Below are positions 20,585 to 30,452 of a DNA stretch of 64,000 nucleotides, piece after piece. A model generated the notes under the pieces. The model saw nothing but the letters and a program-made list of their open reading frames with translations. It did not search any database and was not told where the DNA came from. Numbering within the stretch: the first letter of the stretch is position 1; every line of letters begins with the position of its first letter. The translations under genes were made by a program, and so were the position numbers. The stretch spans positions 58,702 to 122,701 of the forward strand of contig JAKBLB010000005.1 of the NCBI GenBank assembly GCA_021832305.1, read 5' to 3'. Source of the stretch: Pseudomonadota bacterium (GTDB taxonomy: Bacteria; Pseudomonadota; Gammaproteobacteria; Burkholderiales; Ferrovaceae).

Positions 20585-21711
20585 AGGACCACGGCAGAGA
20601 CCGGGGTCTGAGCTTCCAGCGTCTGTGTGAGCGCTTCGATGAAACGCCGGTTCTCGGAGGGCGTGCCAATGCTCACGCGCAGATGAAGGGGGAGCCCATA
20701 AGCATCCAACGGGCGAACGATGACTCCTTGCCGGAGCAACTGGCCATAGATTTTTCTACCCTGCCCCACCGCCACCGTCATGAAATTGCCGAAAGAGGGG
20801 AGGCAGGATAGTCCAAGGGAGCCAAAAGCTTCTTTCAGAAAGTGGCGTCCCTGCGCATTCAAGGTCCGCGTGCATTCCAGAAATTCCCGATCCCCCAGCG
20901 CCGCGCTGGCAGCACGCAGCCCCGGCACGGACACGTTGAAAGGTTGACGTACCCGATTGAGCAGTGCAATCAGTCGGGGATGTCCTATCCCAAATCCCAC
21001 GCGCAGTCCGGCCAATCCATAAGCTTTTGAAAATGTTCGACAGATCAGCAGGTTTGGAAACTCATCCAACCAGGCGATCGGATCGTAGCGCTGATCCTCC
21101 GACAGATATTCAGTATAGGCCTCGTCAAGCACCACCACGACTTCGGGCGGAACCTGACTCAAACCGGCATGGAGGTCACCGCCAGGCAAGAAGGTGCCCG
21201 TTGGATTATTGGGGTTGGCGATGAACAGGACCCGGGTATCCGGACGGATGGCCCGGATCATGGCCGGGAGGTCGTGTCCGAACTGTAGCGCGGGGACCTC
21301 GATGCCCTGCGCCCCCATGGTCTGGGTTGCGATGGGATAAACGGCAAATCCGTATTGGGAATAAACTGCCGAGGTACCCGGCCCCAGAAAGGTGCGTGCC
21401 ACCAAGTCCAGAATATCATTGGACCCGTTACCCAGAATGAAATGATCGGGACCGAGGGGGTAGTGCGCACTCAAGGCGGTTTTGAGTTCGAAGCCATTGC
21501 CATCCGGGTAGAGCGCCAATTCCCCAGCCAGCGCAGCGAGGGCCTCGAGGGCGCGCGGACTGGGCCCCAAAGGGTTTTCGTTGGAAGCCAACTTGATGAT
21601 GGAAGTTAAGCCCAGTTCCCGTTCCAGTTCCGCCATGGGTTTACCGGGTTGGTAGGGGGCCAGATGACGCACATGGTCCGCCACCAGATCACAATAGCGC
21701 AGTTCCTTCAT
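20581..21711 (-). CDS. hisC: Histidinol-phosphate / aromatic aminotransferase
   Basis: Class II PLP aminotransferase (376 aa) of the HisC family. Key segments are LASNENPLGPSP, the NPNNPTGT cofactor region, DEAYTEY, and the PLP lysine in TFSKAYGLAGLRVGFG. In this pheA-hisC-tyrA context (the hisC2 position) the enzyme probably transaminates phenylpyruvate or prephenate as well as, or instead of, imidazole acetol phosphate; sequence alone does not decide. It overlaps both neighbours by 4 bp. Confidence 0.93.
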   Translation of the reverse strand: MKELRYCDLVADHVRHLAPYQPGKPMAELERELGLTSIIKLASNENPLGPSPRALEALAALAGELALYPDGNGFELKTALSAHYPLGPDHFILGNGSNDILDLVARTFLGPGTSAVYSQYGFAVYPIATQTMGAQGIEVPALQFGHDLPAMIRAIRPDTRVLFIANPNNPTGTFLPGGDLHAGLSQVPPEVVVVLDEAYTEYLSEDQRYDPIAWLDEFPNLLICRTFSKAYGLAGLRVGFGIGHPRLIALLNRVRQPFNVSVPGLRAASAALGDREFLECTRTLNAQGRHFLKEAFGSLGLSCLPSFGNFMTVAVGQGRKIYGQLLRQGVIVRPLDAYGLPLHLRVSIGTPSENRRFIEALTQTLEAQTPVSAVVL

Positions 21712-22793
21712 ATCGACACCATCGCAGGATAAGATCCCAACACTTTGACAAAGATAGAGTTTCTTTTGATTTCCCGAAGGACGCGAGCCACCCGCTCTTC
21801 GCTTTGATGCCCCTCGAGGTCAATGTAGAAAACGTAGGACCAAAGTTGGGTGCGGGCCGGACGGGATTCGAGGCGCGACATGCTGACCCCCTCCTCCGCC
21901 AAAGGCGTGAGCAGTGCATGAATGGCCCCGGGGCGATTTTCCACCCCCACCACCAGGGAAGTTTTATCCTTTCCCGAAGGTTGAGCTACCAAATGCCCAA
22001 ATACCAGAAAGCGGGTCGTATTGTCCGTCTGGTCTTCAATGTGTCGTGCCACCGGATACAACCCATAGGGTTCTGCCGCCAGGTCGCCGGCAATCGCTGC
22101 CCATGCCTCGGAACTGCTCCCCACCAGGCGTGCAGCCTCACTGTTACTGGTTACGGGAATGCGCTGGGCTCGGGGCAAATGGGCATTCAGCCAGTGGTGG
22201 CATTGTCCCAGGGATTGGCTATGGGAATAGACGTGCGTGATCTCGCTCAGCGCGAGGGAGGCGTTGCGCACCAACAACTGGTGATGAATCGGCAACATGA
22301 CTTCGCCACAGGCCTGCAGGGGGGTACTCACCATCTGGTCAAGAATGATTCCCACCGCACCTTCGGTGGAATTCTCCACGGGAACCACTGCAAAGTCTGT
22401 TTCATCGGCTTCCGCGACTCGAAAGATCTCCCCCAGAGAGTCACAATGGCGACGTTGCGCAGCATGACCGAAATGGCGCACCACGGCAGCTTCCGAAAAA
22501 CTTCCCTGAGGTCCCAGACAAGCCACGCTGACGGGACGTTCATAGGCCAGACAGGCCGACATGATTTCCCGGAACAAAAAAATCACTGAAGCATCGGGCA
22601 AGGGTCCGTTGTTGGCATCCTTCAGACGTTGCAGGATCTGGGCTTCCCGCTCGGGACGATAGAGAATACCCGTTTTCAGGTGGCCGATCTGACCTGCCGC
22701 CTGGGCACGCTGGTTCAATAAGGACAGAACCTGATCATCGATTCCATCGATCGTCTGTCGCAACGTTTTAAGACGCTGAGCCGTATCATCCAT
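21708..22793 (-). CDS. pheA: Bifunctional chorismate mutase / prephenate dehydratase
   Basis: P-protein of phenylalanine synthesis (361 aa). Order: AroQ-type chorismate mutase (about residues 1-85, beginning RLKTLRQTIDGIDDQVLSLL), prephenate dehydratase (about 90-265, with GPQGSFSEAA and the catalytic TTRFLVFG), and a C-terminal ACT domain with GVENRPGAIHAL and the ESRP phenylalanine-binding motif. So feedback control by phenylalanine is likely. The ATG at 22791-22793 overlaps the serC end by 8 bp; a longer frame reading into serC is rejected. Confidence 0.95.
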   Translation of the reverse strand: MDDTAQRLKTLRQTIDGIDDQVLSLLNQRAQAAGQIGHLKTGILYRPEREAQILQRLKDANNGPLPDASVIFLFREIMSACLAYERPVSVACLGPQGSFSEAAVVRHFGHAAQRRHCDSLGEIFRVAEADETDFAVVPVENSTEGAVGIILDQMVSTPLQACGEVMLPIHHQLLVRNASLALSEITHVYSHSQSLGQCHHWLNAHLPRAQRIPVTSNSEAARLVGSSSEAWAAIAGDLAAEPYGLYPVARHIEDQTDNTTRFLVFGHLVAQPSGKDKTSLVVGVENRPGAIHALLTPLAEEGVSMSRLESRPARTQLWSYVFYIDLEGHQSEERVARVLREIKRNSIFVKVLGSYPAMVSI

Positions 22794-23865
22794 AGTGTCG
22801 CTCGAACTCCTCGAGGAAATCCACCAGGGCATGCACCCCTGCCACCGGCATGGCATTATAAATCGAAGCACGCATCCCCCCCGACATGCGATGACCCCGC
22901 AGTTGGAGCAGTTGCCGACTCTCGGCCTCACGCAGAAAAACTTCGTCCAATACGGGATCCAGCAAATGAAAGGGTATGTTCATACGCGAACGATCCGTAG
23001 GTTTGACGGTGGTTCGGTAAAAACCACTCCGATCCAGCGCCGCATAAAGTAATTCGGATTTTTGTTGAGCCTGCCGATCCATGACCTCCAGTCCGCCCTG
23101 ACGTTTGATCCACTGAAACACCAAGCCTGCAACCCAGATGGTAAAGGTGGGCGGTGTATTGAGCATGGAATTGGCCAGGACCTGGGCATGGTAATCCATC
23201 AAAAATGGGGTCCCCGGCGCGGGGGGACGCAACAGATCATCACGAATGACGACCAGACTCAGGCCGGCGGGCCCGATATTCTTCTGGGCTCCGGCATAAA
23301 TCATCCCAAAACGTTCCACCGGCACCGGTCGGGACAGGAAATGAGACGACATGTCCACCACCAGGGGAACCTTGCCCGTCTCCGGAATCCAGTTGAATTC
23401 CAGCCCGTCGATGGTTTCGTTGGAACAATAGTGGACATAGGCCGCCCCGGGGTCCAGGCGCCACTCGCCGGGAGCGGGTAGGGCACAAAATTTATCCCTT
23501 CGATTGGAAGCGGCAATGTTGACCTGACAGTAGCGCCGTCCTTCTTCGATGGCACGATAGGACCAATAGCCCGTTTCGATATAATCTGCCCGGGAATGCC
23601 CTTGCAACAGGTTGAGCGGGATCATGTCCCAATGGGCGCTTGCGCCTTCCTGACAGAAGATGACCCGGTAATGGTCTGGAATGGCCAGCAAGGCGCGCAG
23701 GTCCTGCTCTGCCGTTGCCAGAATTTCCATGAATTCCGGCCCTCGATGACTGAGTTCCATCACCGAGACCCCTTTACCGCGCCAGTCCAGTAACTCCTCT
23801 TGAACCTGGGTCAACACTTCCGTGGGGAGCGTGGCAGGCCCCGCTGAAAAATTGTGCGCTCTCAC
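22786..23865 (-). CDS. serC: Phosphoserine aminotransferase
   Basis: PLP class V aminotransferase (359 aa) for serine and pyridoxal synthesis. It begins HNFSAGPATLPTEVL and carries the PLP lysine context YAGAQKNIGPAG; the C-terminus has HRMSGGMRASIYNAMP. It starts 5 bp after gyrA and heads the aromatic block. Confidence 0.96.
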   Translation of the reverse strand: MRAHNFSAGPATLPTEVLTQVQEELLDWRGKGVSVMELSHRGPEFMEILATAEQDLRALLAIPDHYRVIFCQEGASAHWDMIPLNLLQGHSRADYIETGYWSYRAIEEGRRYCQVNIAASNRRDKFCALPAPGEWRLDPGAAYVHYCSNETIDGLEFNWIPETGKVPLVVDMSSHFLSRPVPVERFGMIYAGAQKNIGPAGLSLVVIRDDLLRPPAPGTPFLMDYHAQVLANSMLNTPPTFTIWVAGLVFQWIKRQGGLEVMDRQAQQKSELLYAALDRSGFYRTTVKPTDRSRMNIPFHLLDPVLDEVFLREAESRQLLQLRGHRMSGGMRASIYNAMPVAGVHALVDFLEEFERHYG

Positions 23866-23870
23866 GACGT

Positions 23871-26423
23871 TCAGTCCAGCGTTTCGTCTGAAGACGATTC
23901 ATCCGCACGGGTCAGACAGACCAATTTTTCACCGTCATCCAGGGCGATCAGAGTGACGCCTTGCGTCGCCCGCCCCATCTCGCGAATCTCCTGCACGCGC
24001 GTGCGGATCAACACCCCACCCGTGGTGATCAGCATCAATTCTTCTTCCGGATCGACCAGGGCGGCACTGACGACCTTGCCATTTCTGGCGGAGGTCTGAA
24101 TCGCAATGATGCCCTGCCCTCCTCGTCCATGTCGGGTATATTCCAGGACGGAGGTGCGCTTGCCAAAACCGTTCTCGGTGGCCGTCAAGACAGACTGCCG
24201 TTCATGTTCGGCCACCAGCAGGGCGATGATGCGTTTTCCTTCCGGCAGACGCATGCCGCGCACCCCATGGGCATTCCGCCCCATGGGACGAACATCGCTT
24301 TCGGCAAAACGGATGGCTTTCCCTTCGTCGGAAAACAGCATCACATCATGCTGACCATCCGTGATGGCCACCCCCACCAGATAATCCTCGGCGTCCAGGT
24401 CGAGGGCGATGATCCCCGCCGTCCGGGGGCGGGAGAAATCGCTGAGCGAGGTTTTCTTGACGGTCCCGAAGGAAGTGGCCATGAAGACATAATGTTCTGC
24501 ATCAAAAGTTTTGACGGGCAGGACTGCCGTGATCTTTTCTCCCGCCTCCAGCGGCAGCAAGTTCACGATGGGCTTGCCACGACTGGTCCGATTGCCCACG
24601 GGAACCTGGTAGACCCGCAGCCAGTAGACACGTCCGCGCGTCGAGAAGCAGAGGATGTGGTCATGGGTATTGGCCACGAAAAGTCGTTCGATGAAATCGT
24701 CTTCCTTGGTGGTCGTGGCCTGCTTCCCTCGTCCGCCTCGCCGTTGCGCACGATAGTCCGCAACCGGCTGGGATTTGATATATCCCCCATGGGTCAGGGT
24801 CACGACCCGCTCTTCAGGCGTAATCAAATCCTCGATGTCGATATCCTCGGCATTGACCACGATCTCACTGCGTCTTTCATCCCCGAAAGTCGTCCGGATG
24901 ACCTCCAGTTCCTGTGCAATGATGCGCGTGATGCGTTCGGGATTCGCCAGAATGTCAAGCAGGTCCACGATCCGTTCCATGATCTCGCGATATTCTTCAC
25001 GAATCTTGTCCTGTTCCAGACCGGTCAGGCGCTGTAATTGCATCTCGAGAATGGCCACTGCTTGTAGTTCGGACAAACGATAACCTGCCTCCCCCCAACC
25101 AAATTCTTCTCCAATGGCAACCGGACGGGACGCATTTTCCGGAGAACGAGCCAACATCTCCTGGACCAGTTCCGAAAGCCAAAGGCGGGCCATCAAGGCC
25201 GCCTTGGCCTCAACCCGCGAGGCAGCGGCACGAATCAGGGCCACGATCTCGTCCACATTGGACAAAGCCACGGCCAAACCCTCCAAAATATGCGCCCGGT
25301 CGCGAGCCTTGCCCAGGTCGAAGAAAGTGCGGCGCGTGACCACCTCGCGCCGATGGCGCAGGAAGGCCTCCAGAAACTGTTTGAGATTGAGCAGGCGCGG
25401 CTGGTTGTCCACCAGGGCCACCATGTTCATCCCGAAAGATTCCTGGATCGGCGTCATCTTGTACAGATTGTTCAGGACCACTTCCGGCACTTCACCGCGC
25501 TTGAGTTCGATGACCACCCGCATCCCGGACTTGTCCGATTCGTCGCGCAGGTCAGAAATCCCCTCGATGCGTTTTTCCCGTACCAACTCGGCAATTTTCA
25601 CGATCAGGTTGGCCTTGTTGACCTGATAGGGCAACTCATCCACGATCAGGGCCTGGCGCCCTCCCTTCTCCAGATCTTCCACGTGGGTGCGCGCACGCAT
25701 CAACACACGTCCACGTCCGGTCAAGTAACCTTGCCGGATCGAGGCCGTACCGTAAATGATCGCTCGCGTCGGAAAATCCGGAGCGGGGATCAATTCAATC
25801 AGATCCTCGATATCGACGGCGGGATTGGCCAACAATACCAGACAGGCTTGAATCACTTCCCTGAGGTTGTGAGGCGGGATATTGGTCGCCATGCCCACCG
25901 CAATGCCCGATGAACCATTAACCAGAAGGTTGGGGAAACGGGCGGGCAGAATCAGGGGTTCATGTTCCGACCCGTCATAGTTTGGGCCGAAATCTACGGT
26001 TTCACGATCGATGTCCGCCAGCAGTTCATGGGTCATCCGTGCCATGCGGATTTCCGTGTAACGCATGGCTGCCGGATTGTCTCCATCCACGGATCCGAAG
26101 TTTCCCTGTCCATCGATGAGCGGATAACGCAGGGAAAATTCCTGGGCCATGCGCACGATAGCGTCATAGACTGCGGTGTCTCCATGGGGATGGTACTTAC
26201 CGATCACATCCCCGACGATACGAGCCGACTTTTTGTAGGGCTTGTTGTAATCGTTGGACAATTCGTGCATGGCGAAGAGCACGCGCCGATGTACGGGTTT
26301 CAGGCCGTCTCGCACATCCGGGAGAGCCCGCCCGACAATCACGCTCATGGCGTATTCCAGGTAGGAACGACGCATTTCATCTTCAAGGGTGACAGGCAGG
26401 GTTTCTTTGGCAAAGGCAGTCAT
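23871..26423 (-). CDS. gyrA: DNA gyrase subunit A
   Basis: Breakage-reunion subunit of gyrase (850 aa). The active-site tyrosine is Y122 in MRYTEIR, and the GyrA-box QRRGGRGK starts the C-terminal DNA-wrapping domain. The quinolone-resistance region reads [10 protein letters not shown]: position 83 is threonine and 87 is aspartate. Threonine at 83 is a natural state in several proteobacteria, so resistance should not be inferred from it alone. It is first in the leftward series and shares the 95-bp gap 26424-26518 with the divergent ubiG. Confidence 0.97.
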   Translation of the reverse strand: MTAFAKETLPVTLEDEMRRSYLEYAMSVIVGRALPDVRDGLKPVHRRVLFAMHELSNDYNKPYKKSARIVGDVIGKYHPHGDTAVYDAIVRMAQEFSLRYPLIDGQGNFGSVDGDNPAAMRYTEIRMARMTHELLADIDRETVDFGPNYDGSEHEPLILPARFPNLLVNGSSGIAVGMATNIPPHNLREVIQACLVLLANPAVDIEDLIELIPAPDFPTRAIIYGTASIRQGYLTGRGRVLMRARTHVEDLEKGGRQALIVDELPYQVNKANLIVKIAELVREKRIEGISDLRDESDKSGMRVVIELKRGEVPEVVLNNLYKMTPIQESFGMNMVALVDNQPRLLNLKQFLEAFLRHRREVVTRRTFFDLGKARDRAHILEGLAVALSNVDEIVALIRAAASRVEAKAALMARLWLSELVQEMLARSPENASRPVAIGEEFGWGEAGYRLSELQAVAILEMQLQRLTGLEQDKIREEYREIMERIVDLLDILANPERITRIIAQELEVIRTTFGDERRSEIVVNAEDIDIEDLITPEERVVTLTHGGYIKSQPVADYRAQRRGGRGKQATTTKEDDFIERLFVANTHDHILCFSTRGRVYWLRVYQVPVGNRTSRGKPIVNLLPLEAGEKITAVLPVKTFDAEHYVFMATSFGTVKKTSLSDFSRPRTAGIIALDLDAEDYLVGVAITDGQHDVMLFSDEGKAIRFAESDVRPMGRNAHGVRGMRLPEGKRIIALLVAEHERQSVLTATENGFGKRTSVLEYTRHGRGGQGIIAIQTSARNGKVVSAALVDPEEELMLITTGGVLIRTRVQEIREMGRATQGVTLIALDDGEKLVCLTRADESSSDETLD

Positions 26424-26518
26424 GGGGAGGCTTCAGGCTAGAAAAATGAAAGGACAGCAACGAATTCTCTCAATGGTATCATAACCCGCCAGATTCAGGA
26501 TTGCCTTATACTACCCCC

Positions 26519-27238
26519 ATGATGACCCTTTCGACGCACGTCAACCACGATCCGGCAGAACTCGCCAAATTCAGTCAACTGGCCCACCGCTGGTGGGACC
26601 CGGAGAGCGAATTCAAGCCGCTCCACGATCTCAACCCTCATCGTCTGTCATGGATCGGGAAGTGGGGCTCCCTCTCGGATAAGCAGGTGTTGGACGTAGG
26701 ATGTGGCGGAGGGATTCTGAGTGAATCCATGGCCCGTCTGGGTGCGCGGGTTCACGGCATCGATTTGGCCGAGAAGCCCCTGGGCGTGGCCCGACTCCAC
26801 GCACTGGACAGTGGAGTTCCCGTCACTTACCAATGTATTTCTGTCGAAGATCTGGCTCTGGCGCAACCTCATCAGTACGATGTCGTCACCTGCATGGAAA
26901 TGCTCGAACACGTACCCGACCCGGCCAGCGTGGTACAGGCGTGCGCCCGCTTGATCAAACCCGAAGGATTCGTCTTTTTTTCCACCCTCAACCGCAATCT
27001 AAAGTCCTATCTGTTTGCCATTCTGGGCGCGGAATATCTGTTGCGCCTGCTCCCACGCGGAACTCACGACCATGGCCGTTTCATCAAACCATCCGAGTTG
27101 TCGCGTTGGGCGCGGCATGCCCACCTGACGGTGGAAGAGATCGAGGGCGTACATTATCATCCTCTGACCCGTCAATATCGTCTGGGGCCAGAACCCAGTG
27201 TCAATTACCTCATGGCTTGCCGCGTAACGTCGTGGTAA
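26519..27238 (+). CDS. ubiG: Ubiquinone biosynthesis O-methyltransferase UbiG
   Basis: SAM-dependent methyltransferase performing both O-methylations in ubiquinone synthesis (239 aa). The SAM-binding motif is [13 protein letters not shown] and it has the UbiG start segment [19 protein letters not shown]. Two adjacent ATGs (26519 and 26522) are both possible; an upstream TTG at 26501 is unlikely. The neighbours gyrA and a HAD phosphatase match the pseudomonad order. Confidence 0.94.
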   Translation: MMTLSTHVNHDPAELAKFSQLAHRWWDPESEFKPLHDLNPHRLSWIGKWGSLSDKQVLDVGCGGGILSESMARLGARVHGIDLAEKPLGVARLHALDSGVPVTYQCISVEDLALAQPHQYDVVTCMEMLEHVPDPASVVQACARLIKPEGFVFFSTLNRNLKSYLFAILGAEYLLRLLPRGTHDHGRFIKPSELSRWARHAHLTVEEIEGVHYHPLTRQYRLGPEPSVNYLMACRVTSW

Positions 27239-27906
27239 ATGCGCTTCTTTTCGACCTCGACGGAACGCTGGCCGACACCGCTCCCGATTTGGGGGGGGCA
27301 CTCAATGACTTGTGCCTGCGCTACCAGCGCCCTTGCCAACCCTTGGAACGACTCCGCCCCTTTGTCTCCCAGGGTGCCCGGGGCTTGATTCGTCTCGGCT
27401 TCGAAATCGAACCTGGAGCTCCCTACTACGAAGAATTGCGTCAGGAATTTATGACGCTTTACGAAACTCGTCAATCACGACAGAGTCGCTTGTTCGACGG
27501 CATTATTCCCGTGCTGGACGAACTGGATAGCCGCTTGATACCCTGGGGCATCGTCACTAACAAGATCGCCCGCTTCACCCATCCGGTACTGGAACAACTC
27601 GGCTTAAGCGGGCGAGCGCGCTGCGTCATCAGCGGCGATTCCTGCGCGCGCCCCAAACCCTACCCTGACCCGCTGCTGGCCGCTGCAACTGCTCTGCACC
27701 TGCCTGCAGACCAACTGGTTTATGTCGGCGATGACGAACGCGACATGGTGGCCGCCGAAGCAGCTGGCATGGGCGGCATCGTCGCCCGTTGGGGCTACCT
27801 TTCGCCCAGTCTCCGGCCAGTTGAAGAGTGGCCGGCACTGGCTCACGTCAGCACCCCTGCTGATCTTCTTTCAACCCTGCTACCTTTGCTGAATCTTCCT
27901 CGATGA
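27232..27906 (+). CDS. HAD phosphatase, Gph or MupP type
   Basis: Haloacid-dehalogenase-family phosphatase of 224 aa. Motif I is [12 protein letters not shown], motif II/III region is [10 protein letters not shown], and motif IV is VGDDERDM. Sequence fits phosphoglycolate phosphatase Gph, but the position directly after ubiG and near gyrA is also that of mupP (N-acetylmuramate-6-phosphate phosphatase) in Pseudomonas, so function is open. The start is a GTG at 27232 that overlaps ubiG by 7 bp; the ATG at 27239 is out of frame. The 3' end overlaps trhP by 4 bp. Confidence 0.87.
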   Translation: MVNALLFDLDGTLADTAPDLGGALNDLCLRYQRPCQPLERLRPFVSQGARGLIRLGFEIEPGAPYYEELRQEFMTLYETRQSRQSRLFDGIIPVLDELDSRLIPWGIVTNKIARFTHPVLEQLGLSGRARCVISGDSCARPKPYPDPLLAAATALHLPADQLVYVGDDERDMVAAEAAGMGGIVARWGYLSPSLRPVEEWPALAHVSTPADLLSTLLPLLNLPR

Positions 27907-29183
27907 CCCACCAGAAACCCGAATTGCTAGCCCCTTGCGGTTCTTTGACCATGTTGCGCTGCGCGCTGGATTTTGGTGCCGATGCTGTCTACGCAGGCCA
28001 GCCCCGCTACAGTTTGCGGGTGCGCAACAATGATTTCGGTAAACTCGAGAATCTGGCCCAGGGTATCGATATCGCCCATCAGGCAGGAAAATCCTTTTAC
28101 CTGGTCAGCAATCTGATTCCTCACAATGCCAAATTGCGCACCTTTATCGCCGACATGGCCCCTGTCATGGCGCTGCGTCCCGATGCACTGATCATGTCAG
28201 ACCCGGGTCTGATGCTGATGGTGCGAGAAAACTGGCCCACCATGCCGATTCACCTTTCAGTTCAGGCCAATACTGTCAATCATGCCAGCATCCGTTTCTG
28301 GGCTTCCACCGGTGTTACACGCGTGATCCTGTCGCGGGAACTGTCACTGGATGAAGTCGCCGAGATTCGTCAGGCATGCCCCGATACGGAACTTGAGGTG
28401 TTCGTTCACGGGGCCTTATGCATCGCCTACTCTGGGCGTTGCCTGCTGTCGGGATATTTCAACCACCGCGATCCCAATCAAGGCACATGCACCAACGCCT
28501 GCCGCTGGAACTATTCAATCAGCACGGAAGGCGCTAGAGAAACACACGAATACTTCATTGAAGAATCTGCACGACCCGGTCAGTACATGCCCATCGAAGA
28601 AGATGAACACGGCACCTATATCCTCAATTCCCGGGATTTGCGCGCCCTGGAACACATTGCCCGACTGACCGAAATCGGTGTTGATTCTCTCAAGATCGAA
28701 GGGCGAACCAAATCTCCCTACTATGTGGCACGCACCTGTCAGACTTACCGGCAAGCCATCGACGATGCCCTAGCCGGTCGTTCCCTTGACCCCACCTTGC
28801 TGCGCCAACTCGACGGCCTGGCCAACCGCGGCTACACCAGCGGATTTTACGAGCGGCATCCAGACCAAGACTATCAAAACTATTTACGCGGCCATTCCGA
28901 ATCCGAACGCAGTTTGTATGTCGGCGACATCATCGGCTATGACGACGACGGCTGGGCTCGCGTCACGGTGAAAAACCGCTTTGCCCGTGGCGACCGTCTG
29001 GAAATCATTCATCCGTCCGGCAATCGCAACTTTTCTGTGGAACAGATGCAATCCTCAGAACACGAAGAGCGGGAAGTTGCCCCCGGAAGCGGCCATATCA
29101 TGCGATTACCTCTTCCGGGTGGCCTGACGGGGGCTTTTCTTGCCCGCTATCTGGATCCTCAATCCTTAGAAGCCGTCGTCTGA
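27903..29183 (+). CDS. trhP: tRNA 5-hydroxyuridine hydroxylation protein TrhP (YegQ, U32 family)
   Basis: U32-peptidase-family protein (426 aa). It begins KPELLAPCGSLTMLRCALDF, has the family block VFVHGALCIAYSGRC, and cysteines in GTCTNACRWNY that fit an iron-sulfur site. In E. coli this family (YegQ/TrhP) uses prephenate for 5-hydroxylation of U34 in tRNA; prephenate supply here comes from the pheA operon nearby. The ATGA overlap with the phosphatase implies coupling. Its last 25 bp run antisense to the 3' end of cydX. Confidence 0.9.
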   Translation: MTHQKPELLAPCGSLTMLRCALDFGADAVYAGQPRYSLRVRNNDFGKLENLAQGIDIAHQAGKSFYLVSNLIPHNAKLRTFIADMAPVMALRPDALIMSDPGLMLMVRENWPTMPIHLSVQANTVNHASIRFWASTGVTRVILSRELSLDEVAEIRQACPDTELEVFVHGALCIAYSGRCLLSGYFNHRDPNQGTCTNACRWNYSISTEGARETHEYFIEESARPGQYMPIEEDEHGTYILNSRDLRALEHIARLTEIGVDSLKIEGRTKSPYYVARTCQTYRQAIDDALAGRSLDPTLLRQLDGLANRGYTSGFYERHPDQDYQNYLRGHSESERSLYVGDIIGYDDDGWARVTVKNRFARGDRLEIIHPSGNRNFSVEQMQSSEHEEREVAPGSGHIMRLPLPGGLTGAFLARYLDPQSLEAVV

Positions 29184-29275
29184 CTGCGCCCTTCCTGATT
29201 TTCACCCCACATGGCGTTCATGACGGCCAGTAATACGGCAAAGCCGACACCCAGTATCCACGAAAAATACCACAT
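29159..29275 (-). CDS. cydX: CydX, small subunit of cytochrome bd oxidase
   Basis: A 38-residue membrane peptide that is easy to miss. It begins MWYFSWILGVGFAVLLAVMN, one transmembrane helix, then AMWGENQE with a soluble tail; the N-terminal WYFSWILG and the WxE-like end match CydX. It stabilises the hemes of cytochrome bd. AAGGAGATCATTATG supplies a strong ribosome-binding site, 16 bp after the cydB stop. The 3' end overlaps trhP on the other strand by 25 bp. Confidence 0.93.
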   Translation of the reverse strand: MWYFSWILGVGFAVLLAVMNAMWGENQEGRSQTTASKD

Positions 29276-29290
29276 AATGATCTCCTTGCC

Positions 29291-30427
29291 TCAATAGGTC
29301 GAATGTTTGTTTTTTTCGATGAATGCGACCGTCACCTTGCCGGCCATGACGCGGTAACACCAACGGGTGTAGGCGATGATGATCGGCACGAAAATCAGCG
29401 CCGCCACCAGCATGATGAACAGGGTTTTTTGGCTTGACACCGCATCCCACACGGTAAGGCTGGAAACAGGCGAAGACGAGGACGGCATAATGAAGGGGAA
29501 CATCGAAACCCCGGCTGTACCAATCACCCCCGTCAGGGCCAGCGACGACAGGATGAAAGCGAGACCGGTACGTCGGGCTTTCAGCACGACAAAGGTCATT
29601 GGCGTGGCCAGATAGACCAAGGCCGGAACCAGAAGAGTCAATGGCCAGTGCCGATAATTGTCGAGCCAGGCCCCGGCATGTCGCACCACGGTTTTCCCCA
29701 GCGGATTGGCCATGGCAGCGGGATCGACTACGGAAGTAATGCGATACCCCTCGATGCCGCTGGCCAGCCAGATTCCTGCCAGAGTAAAAGATGCCAGCAG
29801 GATCAGGCCAGACCAGCGCGCACTGCCCATAGCGCGTTGCTGAATTGCCCCCTCGGTCCGGTGGGCCAGATAAACCCCTCCGTGAAAAGTAATCATCGCC
29901 GAACTCACCACCCCGGCCAGCAGAGCAAACGGATTGAGCAACTGCCAGAAACTGCCGCTGTAGGTAGACACCAGGTTATCGTCGAAGACAAATGGTACAC
30001 CTTGCAAGAGATTGCCAAAAGCCACCCCGAAAATCATCGGTGGGACAGCTCCACCGATGAACAATCCCCAGTCCCAGGTGCTACGCCATACCGCATTGTC
30101 AATCTTGCTGCGGTAATCGAAGCCGACCGGCCGAAAAAACAATGCCCATAAAACCGCCAGCATAGCCCAGTAAAATCCCGAGAACGCCGTGGCATAGACC
30201 AGAGGCCAGGCCGCAAAAATCGCTCCTCCGCTGGTAACAAACCAAACCTGATTTCCGTCCCAGTGGGGACCCACCGTATTGATGACCACACGCCTCTCCA
30301 CATCGTTGCGTCCGACGAATGGCAATAGGGTGCCGACTCCCATGTCATGCCCATCCATGATGGCAAAACAGATCAGGAGAAAACCGACCAGAACCCACCA
30401 GATTACTTTGAGTGTTGGATAATCCAT
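29291..30427 (-). CDS. cydB: Cytochrome bd ubiquinol oxidase subunit II
   Basis: Membrane subunit of the bd-type terminal oxidase (378 aa, same as E. coli). It begins MDYPTLKVIWWVLVG, has DGHDMGVGTLLP with the conserved heme/quinone-site context, and about nine hydrophobic segments. ATG 30425-30427 is preceded by GAGGAGAAAT; a longer frame upstream reads into cydA and is rejected. It lies between cydA and cydX. Confidence 0.95.
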   Translation of the reverse strand: MDYPTLKVIWWVLVGFLLICFAIMDGHDMGVGTLLPFVGRNDVERRVVINTVGPHWDGNQVWFVTSGGAIFAAWPLVYATAFSGFYWAMLAVLWALFFRPVGFDYRSKIDNAVWRSTWDWGLFIGGAVPPMIFGVAFGNLLQGVPFVFDDNLVSTYSGSFWQLLNPFALLAGVVSSAMITFHGGVYLAHRTEGAIQQRAMGSARWSGLILLASFTLAGIWLASGIEGYRITSVVDPAAMANPLGKTVVRHAGAWLDNYRHWPLTLLVPALVYLATPMTFVVLKARRTGLAFILSSLALTGVIGTAGVSMFPFIMPSSSSPVSSLTVWDAVSSQKTLFIMLVAALIFVPIIIAYTRWCYRVMAGKVTVAFIEKNKHSTY

Positions 30428-30452
30428 GAAATTTCTCCTCGATCGTCCAATA

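Noticed and set aside
23871..26423. Quinolone-resistance allele from threonine at GyrA position 83
   Set aside because: Threonine at this position is a wild-type state in several proteobacteria and Asp87 is unchanged.
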